NCBI GenBank assembly: GCA_047623555.1
Contig: JBLHMP010000067.1
Coordinates: forward strand, 1-22,728
DNA: 22,728 nt
Source: NORP181 sp047623555
Lineage (GTDB): Bacteria > Pseudomonadota > Alphaproteobacteria > Rhodobacterales > Rhodobacteraceae
Reading direction: 5' to 3'
Positions 1 through 7,623 of this stretch are shown here, piece by piece; within the stretch, counting starts at the first letter, position 1, and every line of letters begins with the position of its first letter. A program made the translations under genes and the position numbers. Under the pieces are notes generated by a model. The model saw nothing but the letters and a program-made list of their open reading frames with translations. It was not told the origin of the DNA and did no database searches.

Positions 1-123
1 AAAATCCCATGTCGATCACTCCATATCTCCCTGATCAAAAACGCCAGGGTAGTGGGTTTACATGGGTCAGCTCTCAGTACAAATTTATGGGGCTACCGGG
101 GCAGCTCTCAGTGCAAATTAACA
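1..123. mobile_element. Terminal part of an insertion sequence (IS21-like end)
   Basis: No coding frame is convincing here. The stretch ends in two spaced copies of an 18-base sequence, and read from base 123 leftwards it begins TGTTAATTTGCACTGAG. A TG...CA boundary with repeated binding-site-like sequences inside the end is typical of IS21-family elements, whose transposase binds multiple terminal repeats. The boundary at 123/124 coincides with the point where the potassium-channel frame begins abruptly. The family assignment comes from memory of such ends and was not checked by alignment; another IS family is possible. Confidence 0.45.
64..119. repeat. Two direct repeats, 34-base period, in the IS end
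   Basis: CAGCTCTCAGTRCAAATT occurs at 68-85 and 102-119. With four flanking bases (64-85 and 98-119) the copies agree at 20 of 22 positions. The spacing suggests transposase-binding repeats inside an IS terminus. Confidence 0.7.
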
Positions 124-124
124 G

Positions 125-286
125 CCAGAGTTCATCTATTTCAGCCTGATCACCCTCACCAGCCTGGGATACGGGGACATTTTACCATCGCTGGCGCTGA
201 CCAAGGTTCTAGCTGGTTTTGAAGTTGCGAGCGGAACGCTTTACATCGCGATCTTTATTGGACGTGTGGTTGGAAAATTCAGCTAA
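125..286 (+). pseudogene. Potassium channel remnant (selectivity filter to C-terminus)
   Basis: A 53-codon open frame without a start codon reads into TLTSLGYGDILPS and ends at TAA 284-286. GYGD after T-S-L is the selectivity-filter signature of two-transmembrane potassium channels (Ion_trans_2). The filter is followed by a hydrophobic helix (AGFEVASGTLYIAIFIGRVV) as expected for TM2. The N-terminal transmembrane helix and pore helix are missing, because the frame begins where the IS-like sequence ends. This fits truncation by insertion of the element, so it is unlikely to make a functional channel. The rest of the gene might lie beyond the element to the left. Confidence 0.7.
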
Positions 287-480
287 GCAGCGGCGTTTGG
301 CTAATGATCTGATCACGCGTTTTGCAATGGCGGATTTGCTGGCCATGGGGCGGATCGACGTGCCGTTGACCAAATGTTTGGGGTCTTTGCGTTCCTATCG
401 ATTGGTTACGTATATAGGCCCCAATCCAATTACCCAACTCTCACACTTCCCTTCAGGCATTTCAGATGCCAAATATGTGT
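287..480. other. Spacer with no recognised gene
   Basis: A short open frame crosses this stretch (219-509, +), but it starts inside the channel remnant in another frame, has no ribosome binding site and resembles nothing recognised. No clear promoter, RNA or repeat was seen. Confidence 0.5.
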
Positions 481-1911
481 ATGTCGAAAAAGACCCTGAA
501 CAAAATTAATCTAGAAGCGCTTGGTGCAGAGCGTTTGGCGGCCCTGCTGATAGAGGTCAGCACCGGCAGTGCCATTATTAAACGCCGGTTGCGGTTGGAA
601 TTGATCCATAGCCTCGGCGCGTCAGAGCTGGCCCATGAGGTGCGTAAACGGTTGGTGTCGGTTCGGAAATCATCCAGCTTTGTCGGCTGGCGCAAGCGCA
701 AAGTTCTGATTACCGATCTCACCACCCAAGTTGTCATGATCACCGATAAAATAGCGCCTGATGACCCGACCGCAGCTTTTGATCTTTTGTGGCAGTTCAT
801 TGAAATTGCGCCATCAATTTATGAGCGCGTGGATGACAGCAAGGGCGATGTCGGCGATGTTTTTCGGGCTGCAATCGGTCACTTTGAAGATATTGCGCCC
901 CGTGCGTTTCTTGACGTGGAAACGCTCGCACAGCGCGTATGGATCGCAGTGCGGGACAATGGATATGGAGAATGGGACGGCATTATCCGTCTCATGGCTC
1001 CGACGCTTACGGGGCCCGGTCTGGCAAAATTGAAGGCTCACGCCGAGGCTTATGCCGCCGCACCTCTTGAGGGGGACCAAGAAGATCACGAGGCGATCCA
1101 GTTCCTGCGCCAACTGCGCGGCGAAAATAGCTATGCTGCGGACCGCAAGGCAAGTTTCGTCAAATGGTGTTTGCAAGAAATCGCCGCCGTCGCAGGTGAC
1201 ACAGATGCCTATATTGCACAGTATTCTGCCGAGGATTTGATGCGGCTGGATATCTCGGCCGAGGTTGCCATGCTTTTGCTCGCAGACGATCATGCGCAAG
1301 GCGCGCTTGACCTGTTACTCGGCGCCGATCCGGACGACGGGCGGGCCAAAGGGCAAGAGGCATGGAATGCAGCCTATGTCGCCAGCCTGATTGCGCTTAA
1401 TCGTGAGGGTGAGGCCCAAGCCCACCGCTGGGCCTGTTTCACCGCGACCCTGAATGCGCAGCACCTGCGCGACTATCTCAAACAGCTGCCCGATTTTGAC
1501 GATGTTGAGGCAGAAGACCGCGCCAGAAAACATGTTCTTGAGTTTTCAAATATCTCAACTGCGCTGGAATTTTGCCTCAATTGGCCGGATCTTCTGACCG
1601 CGGCACAATTGATTGCAGTCCGCACAGAGGACATAAATGGGGACCACTATGCTCTGTTAACACTTGCAGCCGAGGCCCTGCGAATACGGCATCCGCTTGC
1701 CGCTGTGCTGCTTTGGCGGGCGATGATCGACTATGCGCTAGGGCAAGGCCGGGCCTCACGATATGGTCATGCGGCGGATCACCTCATGGATTGCGGCCTA
1801 TTGGACGCCGAGATCGTGGATTATGGCACAAACCCCACCCACGAGAGTTATGTTCAGATCCTACAAACCCGCCATGACCGCAAATCGTCCTTTTGGGCCA
1901 AGGTGCGCTAG
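481..1911 (+). CDS. DUF6880 family protein
   Basis: The 476-residue soluble protein has no signal peptide or membrane segment. The start MSKKTLNK at 481 is preferred over in-frame ATGs at 466 and 475, because the family usually begins at this conserved motif; no strong Shine-Dalgarno supports any of them. The N-terminal part (about 1-90) is basic and helical with an RRLRLEL stretch. It is followed by the family-typical LLWQFIEIAPSIYERVDDS region (about 102-120) and a long alpha-helical, repeat-like remainder. The family is recognised by resemblance; its function is unknown to me. The gene stands alone between an IS-interrupted gene and a convergent operon. Confidence 0.75.
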   Translation: MSKKTLNKINLEALGAERLAALLIEVSTGSAIIKRRLRLELIHSLGASELAHEVRKRLVSVRKSSSFVGWRKRKVLITDLTTQVVMITDKIAPDDPTAAFDLLWQFIEIAPSIYERVDDSKGDVGDVFRAAIGHFEDIAPRAFLDVETLAQRVWIAVRDNGYGEWDGIIRLMAPTLTGPGLAKLKAHAEAYAAAPLEGDQEDHEAIQFLRQLRGENSYAADRKASFVKWCLQEIAAVAGDTDAYIAQYSAEDLMRLDISAEVAMLLLADDHAQGALDLLLGADPDDGRAKGQEAWNAAYVASLIALNREGEAQAHRWACFTATLNAQHLRDYLKQLPDFDDVEAEDRARKHVLEFSNISTALEFCLNWPDLLTAAQLIAVRTEDINGDHYALLTLAAEALRIRHPLAAVLLWRAMIDYALGQGRASRYGHAADHLMDCGLLDAEIVDYGTNPTHESYVQILQTRHDRKSSFWAKVR

Positions 1912-1932
1912 CCCTGCAAAAGGTGCGCCTGC

Positions 1933-1968
1933 CGAACCCAAGGGGCCTTATCGCGGCCCTTGGGTTCG
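1933..1968. terminator. Hairpin between convergent genes
   Basis: CGAACCCAAGGGGCC and GGCCCTTGGGTTCG form a 14-bp stem with one bulged G and a short loop. No T-run follows on either strand, so it is a weak or factor-assisted terminator, or just a 3' stabilising stem. Its place between the convergent DUF6880 gene and the importer operon supports a termination role. Confidence 0.5.
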
Positions 1969-2020
1969 TAATGATTTGGACAGGATAAACCAACAACGGT
2001 AAGGCGAGCCGTTCCATCAA

Positions 2021-2037
2021 TCCCGGTGACCCCGGGA
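2021..2037. terminator. Small hairpin downstream of the racemase gene
   Basis: TCCCGG and CCGGGA pair perfectly around a 5-base loop, 28 bases past the racemase stop on the minus strand. There is no T-run. It could contribute to ending the importer operon transcript. Confidence 0.3.
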
Positions 2038-2064
2038 CCATGCCTTAACCGGGACCCAATAGTG

Positions 2065-2763
2065 TTACGCTGAAACTGTCTCGGGCCAGGCATAGGCGCC
2101 AATTTTTGATGTATTGAGACCGGCGGCAACCAAAGCTTCGGCCATGGTGACCGCGCTTGCAACTCCGTCCACGACCGGCAGGCCAAACTCACGCGACAAT
2201 TGTTCCATCAAATCGGCCATTCCAGCACAGCCAAGAACAATCGCTTCGGCTTTGTCTTCGGCGATCGCCAATCTTATCTCATGACGGATTTTGTCGGTGA
2301 TCGCAGCGTCGCCTCTTTCCAGTTCCAGAACCGGTATGTCGGTTGCCCGGACGTTGGCACAGCGGGATGCGAGCCCGTAACGGGCCAGATTGGCCTCGAG
2401 CCCCGGTACCGAGCGCGACAGAGTGGTGACGACGCTAAACTTCACCGCGATCATGCTTGCGGCATGGTATGCGGCCTCTCCGATGCCAATCACCGGCACA
2501 TCGACCAGGCACCGAACCGCGTCAAGACCCGTGTCATCAAAACAGGCAATGACGATGGCATCGACATCCCCGTGGCGTTTTACTTCGGCCAGCAGTCCAG
2601 GAAGGCAGGTGGCGACATCCAGGTATCCCTGAATGCTTTCGGGGCCATCCTGAGAATTTGCGGCGATGATCTGCGTATCAGGACGTGCCACAGCCTTGGC
2701 TGCGATACCAATTTTTGTGGTCATGGATGCAGAGGTGTTTGGGTTTACAACTAGAATTTTCAT
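2065..2763 (-). CDS. Asp/Glu/hydantoin racemase family protein
   Basis: The 232-residue cytoplasmic protein starts at MKILVVNPNTS. The longer open frame adds 17 codons that run into livF, and the family begins exactly at this beta-strand plus NPNTS motif. The two catalytic cysteines of the superfamily are visible: Cys74 in IACFDDTG and Cys179 in LGCAGM. Members racemise aspartate, glutamate or 5-substituted hydantoins, or carry out related cofactor-free isomerisations or decarboxylations of carboxylic acids. The gene lies 7 bases after livF and is the last gene of the importer operon, so it probably acts on the imported compound or a product of it. Which reaction it catalyses cannot be read from the sequence. 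Confidence 0.85.
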   Translation of the reverse strand: MKILVVNPNTSASMTTKIGIAAKAVARPDTQIIAANSQDGPESIQGYLDVATCLPGLLAEVKRHGDVDAIVIACFDDTGLDAVRCLVDVPVIGIGEAAYHAASMIAVKFSVVTTLSRSVPGLEANLARYGLASRCANVRATDIPVLELERGDAAITDKIRHEIRLAIAEDKAEAIVLGCAGMADLMEQLSREFGLPVVDGVASAVTMAEALVAAGLNTSKIGAYAWPETVSA

Positions 2764-2770
2764 GGGTGTC

Positions 2771-3493
2771 TCATATTTCGCCGCCCAGATAGGCCGCTTT
2801 GATTCTGGCGTCATGCAGCAGGTCTTTTGACCTACCGGAAATCGCGATGTTGCCGGTGGTCAGCGCATAGGCCCGGTTGGAAATGCTCAGCGCCATGCGC
2901 GAGTTTTGCTCGACCAACAGTACCGAAACGCCTTCGTCGCGGTTGATTGCCACGATTGATCTGGCGATGTCCTGCACCAGTTTGGGCGCGATGCCCAATG
3001 ACGGTTCATCCAGCAACAACAACTTTGGCTTGGCCATCAGGGCACGGCCAATCACCATCATCTGTTGCTCGCCCCCTGAAAGAGTGCCGGATGCCTGTGA
3101 ATACCGCTCTTTCAGGCGCGGAAACCGGGTTAATACGCTTTCAAGTGTCCGCGCGATCCCGGCTTTGTCAGAGCGTGAAAACGCCCCCATCAACAGATTG
3201 TCCTTAACCGACATATAGGGAAACACCCGGCGCCCCTCGGGCACCATGGTGATGCCCCGGTTGACAATCTCGGAGGCGGACAGACCGTTGATCTGCTCGC
3301 CCATAAAGTGGATCGCGCCAGATTTCAGACTGGCCAAGCCGGTGATCGCCTTGAGGATCGACGATTTCCCAGCCCCGTTGGCCCCAATCAGCGCGACGGT
3401 TTCGCCCTCTTTCAGCTCTATTGTTACCCCGCGCAAGGCGTAGACGTGGTCATAGTATAGCTCGACATCCTCAAATTTCAGCATATCACTCAT
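2771..3493 (-). CDS. livF: Branched-chain amino acid ABC transporter ATPase, LivF type
   Basis: This 240-residue ATPase has Walker A GANGAGKS (37-44), signature LSGGEQ (138-143), Walker B LLLLDEP (158-164) and the VEQN switch region (194-197). VEQN in place of VEHD is characteristic of LivF rather than LivG. It would pair with LivG on the cytoplasmic face of the LivHM channel and power uptake. It starts 3 bases after the livG stop, with only a poor Shine-Dalgarno inside the end of livG, so translational coupling is likely. The symbol denotes the family; the transported substrate need not be a branched-chain amino acid. Confidence 0.92.
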   Translation of the reverse strand: MSDMLKFEDVELYYDHVYALRGVTIELKEGETVALIGANGAGKSSILKAITGLASLKSGAIHFMGEQINGLSASEIVNRGITMVPEGRRVFPYMSVKDNLLMGAFSRSDKAGIARTLESVLTRFPRLKERYSQASGTLSGGEQQMMVIGRALMAKPKLLLLDEPSLGIAPKLVQDIARSIVAINRDEGVSVLLVEQNSRMALSISNRAYALTTGNIAISGRSKDLLHDARIKAAYLGGEI

Positions 3494-3496
3494 GGT

Positions 3497-4276
3497 TTAC
3501 ATTCCGATCGCGTCATCTTCGCTGCCCAGATAGGCCTCGATGACTTTTTCATTGTTCTGGATTTCAACGGGCGTGCCTTCGGCGATCATCTCGCCAAAGT
3601 TCAGCACGATGATCCGGTCGGAAATCGACATGACCGCCGCCATGTCATGTTCAACCAGCAACACCGTAACCCCTCGGTCGCGCACCGATTTTACCAACCG
3701 GACCATGTTCATGGTCTCGTCGTGGTTCATGCCCGCAAATGGTTCGTCCAGCAACAATACCTTGGGACCAGTGGCCAGACCGATCGCGATGCCAAGGGCA
3801 CGCAAATGCCCCTGTGGCAGGTTTGAGGCCTGTTCATTGCGAATGTCGGACAGTTCCAGAAAGTCTATAATTTCATCAGCATTTTTGCCAAATTCATCAA
3901 TATCTGTCTGGGCGGTCTTTGAGCCGACGAAATAGCCCCAAAGCGAAGCCTTTGAGCGCAGATGCTGGGACACGATAACTGATTCACGCACTGTCATGCT
4001 TTTGAAAATCGTGGTTTCCTGAAAGGTGCGCACGACCCCTTTGCGGGCGACAACATGCGGTTTTAGGTTTGAGATTTTTTCGCCTTTGAACAGCACTTCG
4101 CCCGTGGTTGTCGGCAGAAACGATGAGATCATTTTGAACAGTGTGGATTTACCCGCGCCATTGGGGCCAATTACCGACAGTATTTCGTTTTCGGCCACGT
4201 CAAAACTGATGTCATTATTGGCTGTCAGTCCGCCAAATTTTTTGGTGACGTGTTTGACTTGCAGAATGGGAGTCAT
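3497..4276 (-). CDS. livG: Branched-chain amino acid ABC transporter ATPase, LivG type
   Basis: The 259-residue ATPase has Walker A GPNGAGKST (37-45), Walker B LLLDEP (174-179), AGMN directly after it and VEHD (208-211), all usual for LivG. The signature loop reads LPQGHLRALGIA (from residue 153), where family members usually have L-S/P-Y-G-x-Q/R-R-x-LEIA; the key glycine is kept. Its ATG overlaps the livM stop by four bases (ATGA), which indicates tight coupling. It probably forms the second ATPase of the importer. Confidence 0.92.
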   Translation of the reverse strand: MTPILQVKHVTKKFGGLTANNDISFDVAENEILSVIGPNGAGKSTLFKMISSFLPTTTGEVLFKGEKISNLKPHVVARKGVVRTFQETTIFKSMTVRESVIVSQHLRSKASLWGYFVGSKTAQTDIDEFGKNADEIIDFLELSDIRNEQASNLPQGHLRALGIAIGLATGPKVLLLDEPFAGMNHDETMNMVRLVKSVRDRGVTVLLVEHDMAAVMSISDRIIVLNFGEMIAEGTPVEIQNNEKVIEAYLGSEDDAIGM

Positions 4277-5259
4277 TTTCCACCGCCTTTCGGCTTACTG
4301 AACCGGATACTTAGCAATCCATTGGGCAGGAACCGGATCAGCAGGATCATCACACTGGCGTAGATCAGCATCTGATACTTGCCGACGGTAAACAGAAGGT
4401 CCCAGCCGAAATAGAGCACAAGCGTGCCGAGCATTGGCCCAAATACATAGCCCAACCCGCCAAGAAACGTGTTGAGCATAAAATTGACTGAGTCCGCGAC
4501 CACAAAGGTCGAGGGATAAACCGACTGCGCAATCGAGCCGAACATAGCCCCGCCGATACCGCCAAAGAACGAGGCGATGGCAAAGATGATGAGGCGGATA
4601 TAGGCGATGTTGACGCCGATGGACGACGCCAGGTCCTCATTTTGCTGCATTGAGCGGCACAGGTGGCCAAGGCGCGTGTTCACCAACCGGTACATGGCGG
4701 CAAAGCTGAGCAACATCAGGATGCAGGCGGTATAATAGAACGCCAGCTTGGTGCTTTCCATGGCGCCAAAGTCGGGAATGATGGTCAGGCCAAAGAAAGA
4801 GACACCGCCCGGAAGCGGAATAGATGAGATACCGCGCGCGCCATTGGTTATGGGCAGGGCCAGCGCGGTCAGTGTGCCGACCTGGGTCAGTACCAGGGTG
4901 ATCATCGCAAAATACACCCCGCGCAGACGCAGGATTGGGATGCCGATCAAAACGCCGATACCGGCGGCAATCAATCCGGCGATGGGCAGGGAAATCCAGA
5001 ACGACACATCCGCCTTGGTCACAAGGATAGCCGAGGCATAGGCTCCGACCAGTGCAAACGCGCCCTGTCCGATGTGGATGCGGCCGATGTAGAAGGTCAG
5101 CCAAACCCCGCCGCTGGCGATGGACAACAGAGCGACCGAGGTGAGTGTAAAATAAAAGTCCCAGCGTCCGGTGGCAGCAATGGCCAGCGGCACGGCGACG
5201 AATATGCCCAGAAGGAGCAGGGCAACACCGGTGATTTGTTTGAGGCTAAAGTTTTTCAT
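4273..5259 (-). CDS. livM: Branched-chain amino acid ABC transporter permease, LivM type
   Basis: The 328-residue integral membrane protein has many hydrophobic segments. Family landmarks are IGQGAFALVGAYASA near residues 63-77, the cytoplasmic coupling-loop region QNEDLASSIGVN, and LGGLGYVFGPMLGT near the C-terminus. It forms the inner-membrane channel with LivH. It starts four bases after the livH stop and overlaps livG. Nothing looks truncated. As with the other subunits, the name gives the family and not the substrate. Confidence 0.9.
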   Translation of the reverse strand: MKNFSLKQITGVALLLLGIFVAVPLAIAATGRWDFYFTLTSVALLSIASGGVWLTFYIGRIHIGQGAFALVGAYASAILVTKADVSFWISLPIAGLIAAGIGVLIGIPILRLRGVYFAMITLVLTQVGTLTALALPITNGARGISSIPLPGGVSFFGLTIIPDFGAMESTKLAFYYTACILMLLSFAAMYRLVNTRLGHLCRSMQQNEDLASSIGVNIAYIRLIIFAIASFFGGIGGAMFGSIAQSVYPSTFVVADSVNFMLNTFLGGLGYVFGPMLGTLVLYFGWDLLFTVGKYQMLIYASVMILLIRFLPNGLLSIRFSKPKGGGK

Positions 5260-5263
5260 GCCA

Positions 5264-6133
5264 CTAACCCCAAGGTTTGCCCATCAGGCCGTTAGGCCGG
5301 ATTGCCAGAAAAATCATCAGCGATACAAAGATCAGCAGATAGGTGACATCGCCGTAAGACGCTAACAGGGCCAACCCTGCGGCCTCCATGAAGCCCAGGA
5401 TAACACCCCCGGCAATGGCTCCGGATATCACGCCTGCGCCGCCGATCATTACCATCATAAAGGCCTTGATCGAGGTCGGCCCACCCATGCCCAGATTGAC
5501 GCCAGTGATCGTGACCAGCAAGCCGCCAACCAACCCGGCCAGCATCGCGCCCATGGCAAAGCCAATCATCGAATAGCGGTCCACATTGACCCCCATCAAC
5601 TCGGCCGCCACCCGGTCCTGCGCCAAGGCGCGCATGGCGCGGCCAGTCTTGGAATATTGCATGAAGCAAATGAATGCTATGACCGACGCGATTGCCAGAC
5701 AGGCCACCAGTATCCGGTCATAGGGCATGACGATGCGCCAGTCCCAGTTGAACACGCCATCAATGATTTTCGGCACACCGCGTTGTTTTTCACCAAAGAC
5801 CAGCAGGATGATTGCATCCAGCAAAAAGGCGATCCCGGCAGCCAAAAGCATGGTGCTTTCGTCGCGCGCGGATTTCTTGATCACCGGACCGAACAGATAT
5901 TTCTCGATCAAGGCCCCCAATACGGCCAGCGTCACACAGGACGCGAGCAAGGCCAGCACAAACGGAATGCCCATTTGCCCGTAGAATGTATAAGTGATGA
6001 ACCCGCCGATTACATACATCTGCCCGTGGGCAAAGTTGAGCACGTTCATCAGGGCAAAGATAAGGGTCAAACCCAATGCGATCATCGCATATTGAGCACC
6101 CAGATAGACGCCATTGGCGATAATCTGTTCCAT
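5264..6133 (-). CDS. livH: Branched-chain amino acid ABC transporter permease, LivH type
   Basis: The protein is 289 residues when started at MEQIIANGVYLG. An in-frame upstream start would add 11 residues, but AAAGG lies 8 bases before this ATG and the family begins here. Visible landmarks are NFAHGQMYVIGGF near residues 38-50, the coupling loop RALAQDRVAAELMGVNVDRY and GGAGVISGAIAGG near the C-terminus. It is the second transmembrane subunit of the importer. It is separated from the binding-protein gene by 72 bases that contain a stable stem-loop. Confidence 0.9.
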   Translation of the reverse strand: MEQIIANGVYLGAQYAMIALGLTLIFALMNVLNFAHGQMYVIGGFITYTFYGQMGIPFVLALLASCVTLAVLGALIEKYLFGPVIKKSARDESTMLLAAGIAFLLDAIILLVFGEKQRGVPKIIDGVFNWDWRIVMPYDRILVACLAIASVIAFICFMQYSKTGRAMRALAQDRVAAELMGVNVDRYSMIGFAMGAMLAGLVGGLLVTITGVNLGMGGPTSIKAFMMVMIGGAGVISGAIAGGVILGFMEAAGLALLASYGDVTYLLIFVSLMIFLAIRPNGLMGKPWG

Positions 6134-6155
6134 CAGAGAACCTTTGTTGAGGATC

Positions 6156-6177
6156 CCCGGGCCCAAGCGGCCCAGGG
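6156..6177 (-). promoter_or_regulatory. Intercistronic stem-loop between binding protein and livH
   Basis: CCCGGGCC and GGCCC-A-GGG pair with a 5-base loop and one bulged A. No T-run follows on the minus strand, so full termination is unlikely. Stems at this place in importer operons are known to stabilise the binding-protein message or partly reduce downstream transcription, giving more binding protein than permease; that role here is inference. Confidence 0.5.
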
Positions 6178-6205
6178 TAAGTGTTGTGGAAATTCAGGTC
6201 GGGGT

Positions 6206-7390
6206 TTAGTCGACCGTCGCCACGAACATGGTTTCGAAATTGCCGTCCTGATAGACATTCACCACCAGAGGCACCGAAACCTGACGCTTTTGACCAAACG
6301 ATGTTGAACCAACATAGCTTAGTTTGGCATCGCCCTTCATGTAGGGGTTTGGTGCCTCAAATGTGTCCATTGTTGTCTTGAATACCTCAACGTCAGTCAT
6401 GCCAGCCGGGTTGGCCTTGATGGTCTCAAGGATATACTCAAGCGCATAGACCTTAGTGTTGGATTCGTCGTTATATTCGCCAAACATCTTGGTATAGCGA
6501 TCAACAAATTCAATCATCATGTCCGAGGCCAGTTCAGGCGTGGACGCGCCGCCAACCGAAATGAAACCATTGGCCAGATCACCGGCACCTTCGGCCAGAA
6601 CACCGGCGTCCTGTGCGGTTTCCGTCGAAATCAGACCGGTAAACCCAAGCTCGCGGGCAGAACGGATAAGTTGCGGCGCATTTGACGGTGCAACACCAGA
6701 GAGCACCAGCAAATCGGGCTGGGTACGCATGATTGGGGTCAAAACAGGGGTGAAATCCGTGGTGTCCACCTGATAGGTCACGCTGTCCGATACAACGTCA
6801 AGACCTAGCGCTTTGGCGGCTGCGACGCCACTTTCGCGCTGGCTAAGCGGGTCGGATTCGTTAGCCGCGATGAAAGCGACGGTTTTGACGCCGTTGTTTT
6901 CCATCAGATGTTTATAGATCGCGGGCCCAGACTGGTAATTGGCGATCATGCCCAAAACCGCGTTTGACGCCGGTGCCGTATAAAGTGACTTAGGGAAGGC
7001 GTATGGAAAATACATGATCCCGTTTTTTTCCGCGACCGGGCGTACGGCTGCGGCACCGTCATCGACATTTGGCCCGACAACATAGTGAATTCCGGCCTGC
7101 GCCATTTTCTCCATGCCGGCAATCGCCCGCTTGGGATCTTTTTGATCGTCAAACGACACAATTTCGATGTCGTATGTGGTGTCACCGATTTTATAGCCGC
7201 CCTCTTCGTTGATCCAGGCGGCGCGGGTTTCCATTGAGCGTTGGTTGGAAATGCCCCAGGATGCAGCGGGGCCACTGGTGACGCCGACAAATCCGATTTT
7301 AAGAACCGGGTTTTCGGCCCAAGCGGCCGACGACATTGCCGTGAGCGCAACCGCAGCCAACGTGGACTTGAATAGAGTTCTGCGTTTCAT
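6206..7390 (-). CDS. Periplasmic substrate-binding protein of LivK / Peripla_BP_6 type
   Basis: The 394-residue exported protein has a signal peptide MKRRTLFKSTLAAVALTAMS that continues to a likely cleavage after AWA (about residue 25). The RRTLFK stretch resembles a Tat motif but could equally be a Sec signal. The mature part starts LKIGFVGVTSGPAASWG, as in type I periplasmic binding proteins for amino acids, amides and urea. A very strong ribosome site (GGGAGGT, 5 bases before the ATG; complement at 7395-7401) fits the high expression usual for binding proteins. As first gene of the operon it defines the importer's substrate, which I cannot name. Confidence 0.9.
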   Translation of the reverse strand: MKRRTLFKSTLAAVALTAMSSAAWAENPVLKIGFVGVTSGPAASWGISNQRSMETRAAWINEEGGYKIGDTTYDIEIVSFDDQKDPKRAIAGMEKMAQAGIHYVVGPNVDDGAAAVRPVAEKNGIMYFPYAFPKSLYTAPASNAVLGMIANYQSGPAIYKHLMENNGVKTVAFIAANESDPLSQRESGVAAAKALGLDVVSDSVTYQVDTTDFTPVLTPIMRTQPDLLVLSGVAPSNAPQLIRSARELGFTGLISTETAQDAGVLAEGAGDLANGFISVGGASTPELASDMMIEFVDRYTKMFGEYNDESNTKVYALEYILETIKANPAGMTDVEVFKTTMDTFEAPNPYMKGDAKLSYVGSTSFGQKRQVSVPLVVNVYQDGNFETMFVATVD

Positions 7391-7479
7391 TCTTACCTCC
7401 CATAATACTGAAACCTGCCCGACGATTCACACGTCAGGGACAATCAAAAACCAAGAAGATCCGGTTTTGATTCTCTTAC

Positions 7480-7508
7480 ATCAAAGGATTGTTAACAATT
7501 GTTGTCAA
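7480..7508 (-). promoter_or_regulatory. Sigma70-type promoter of the importer operon
   Basis: On the minus strand TTGACA (7508-7503) is followed after 17 bases by TTTGAT (7485-7480), which matches the -10 consensus at four of six positions. A start point near 7473 would give a leader of about 80 bases before the binding-protein ATG. The -35 element lies in one palindrome and the spacer holds another, so the promoter looks built for repression. Confidence 0.5.
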
Positions 7509-7510
7509 CA
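7488..7510. promoter_or_regulatory. Paired operator palindromes for the GntR regulator
   Basis: ATTGTTAACAAT (7488-7499) is a perfect 12-bp palindrome. Directly next to it TGTTG-T-CAACA (7500-7510) is a perfect dyad around a central T. Both resemble the TNGTNNNACNA-type sites bound by FCD-subfamily GntR proteins such as FadR. They cover the -35 element and spacer of the importer promoter. Confidence 0.6.
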
Positions 7511-7540
7511 TTTTAGTTCAAAAAACCTGATGAACAATTT

Positions 7541-7572
7541 TTGTTTCGTTAACAAAGTGGATGAGGTATATT
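7541..7572 (+). promoter_or_regulatory. Probable promoter and operator of the GntR gene
   Basis: TATATT (7567-7572) is a good -10 element; the best -35 is weak (TTGTTT at 7541, with a 20-base spacer). The sequence between holds CGTTAACAAA, whose GTTAAC core (7548-7553) repeats the core of the palindrome at 7488-7499. Autoregulation by the same protein is plausible. Confidence 0.35.
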
Positions 7573-7623
7573 GATAAGGTAATGTAGTAAATATCTAGCT
7601 AAAACAGTTGGTTGGTGGATCAG

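Noticed and set aside
219..509. Open frame of 96 codons on the plus strand
   Set aside because: It begins inside the channel remnant in a different frame, overlaps the DUF6880 start, has no ribosome site and resembles no known family.
5657..6307. Plus-strand open frame of 216 codons
   Set aside because: It is antisense to livH and the end of the binding-protein gene, rich in His/Gln/Asp as expected for the reverse reading of membrane-protein codons.
7466..7485. FNR/anaerobox in the importer promoter region
   Set aside because: TTTGAT and ATCAAA are separated by 8 bases, whereas FNR-type sites need TTGAT-N4-ATCAA.
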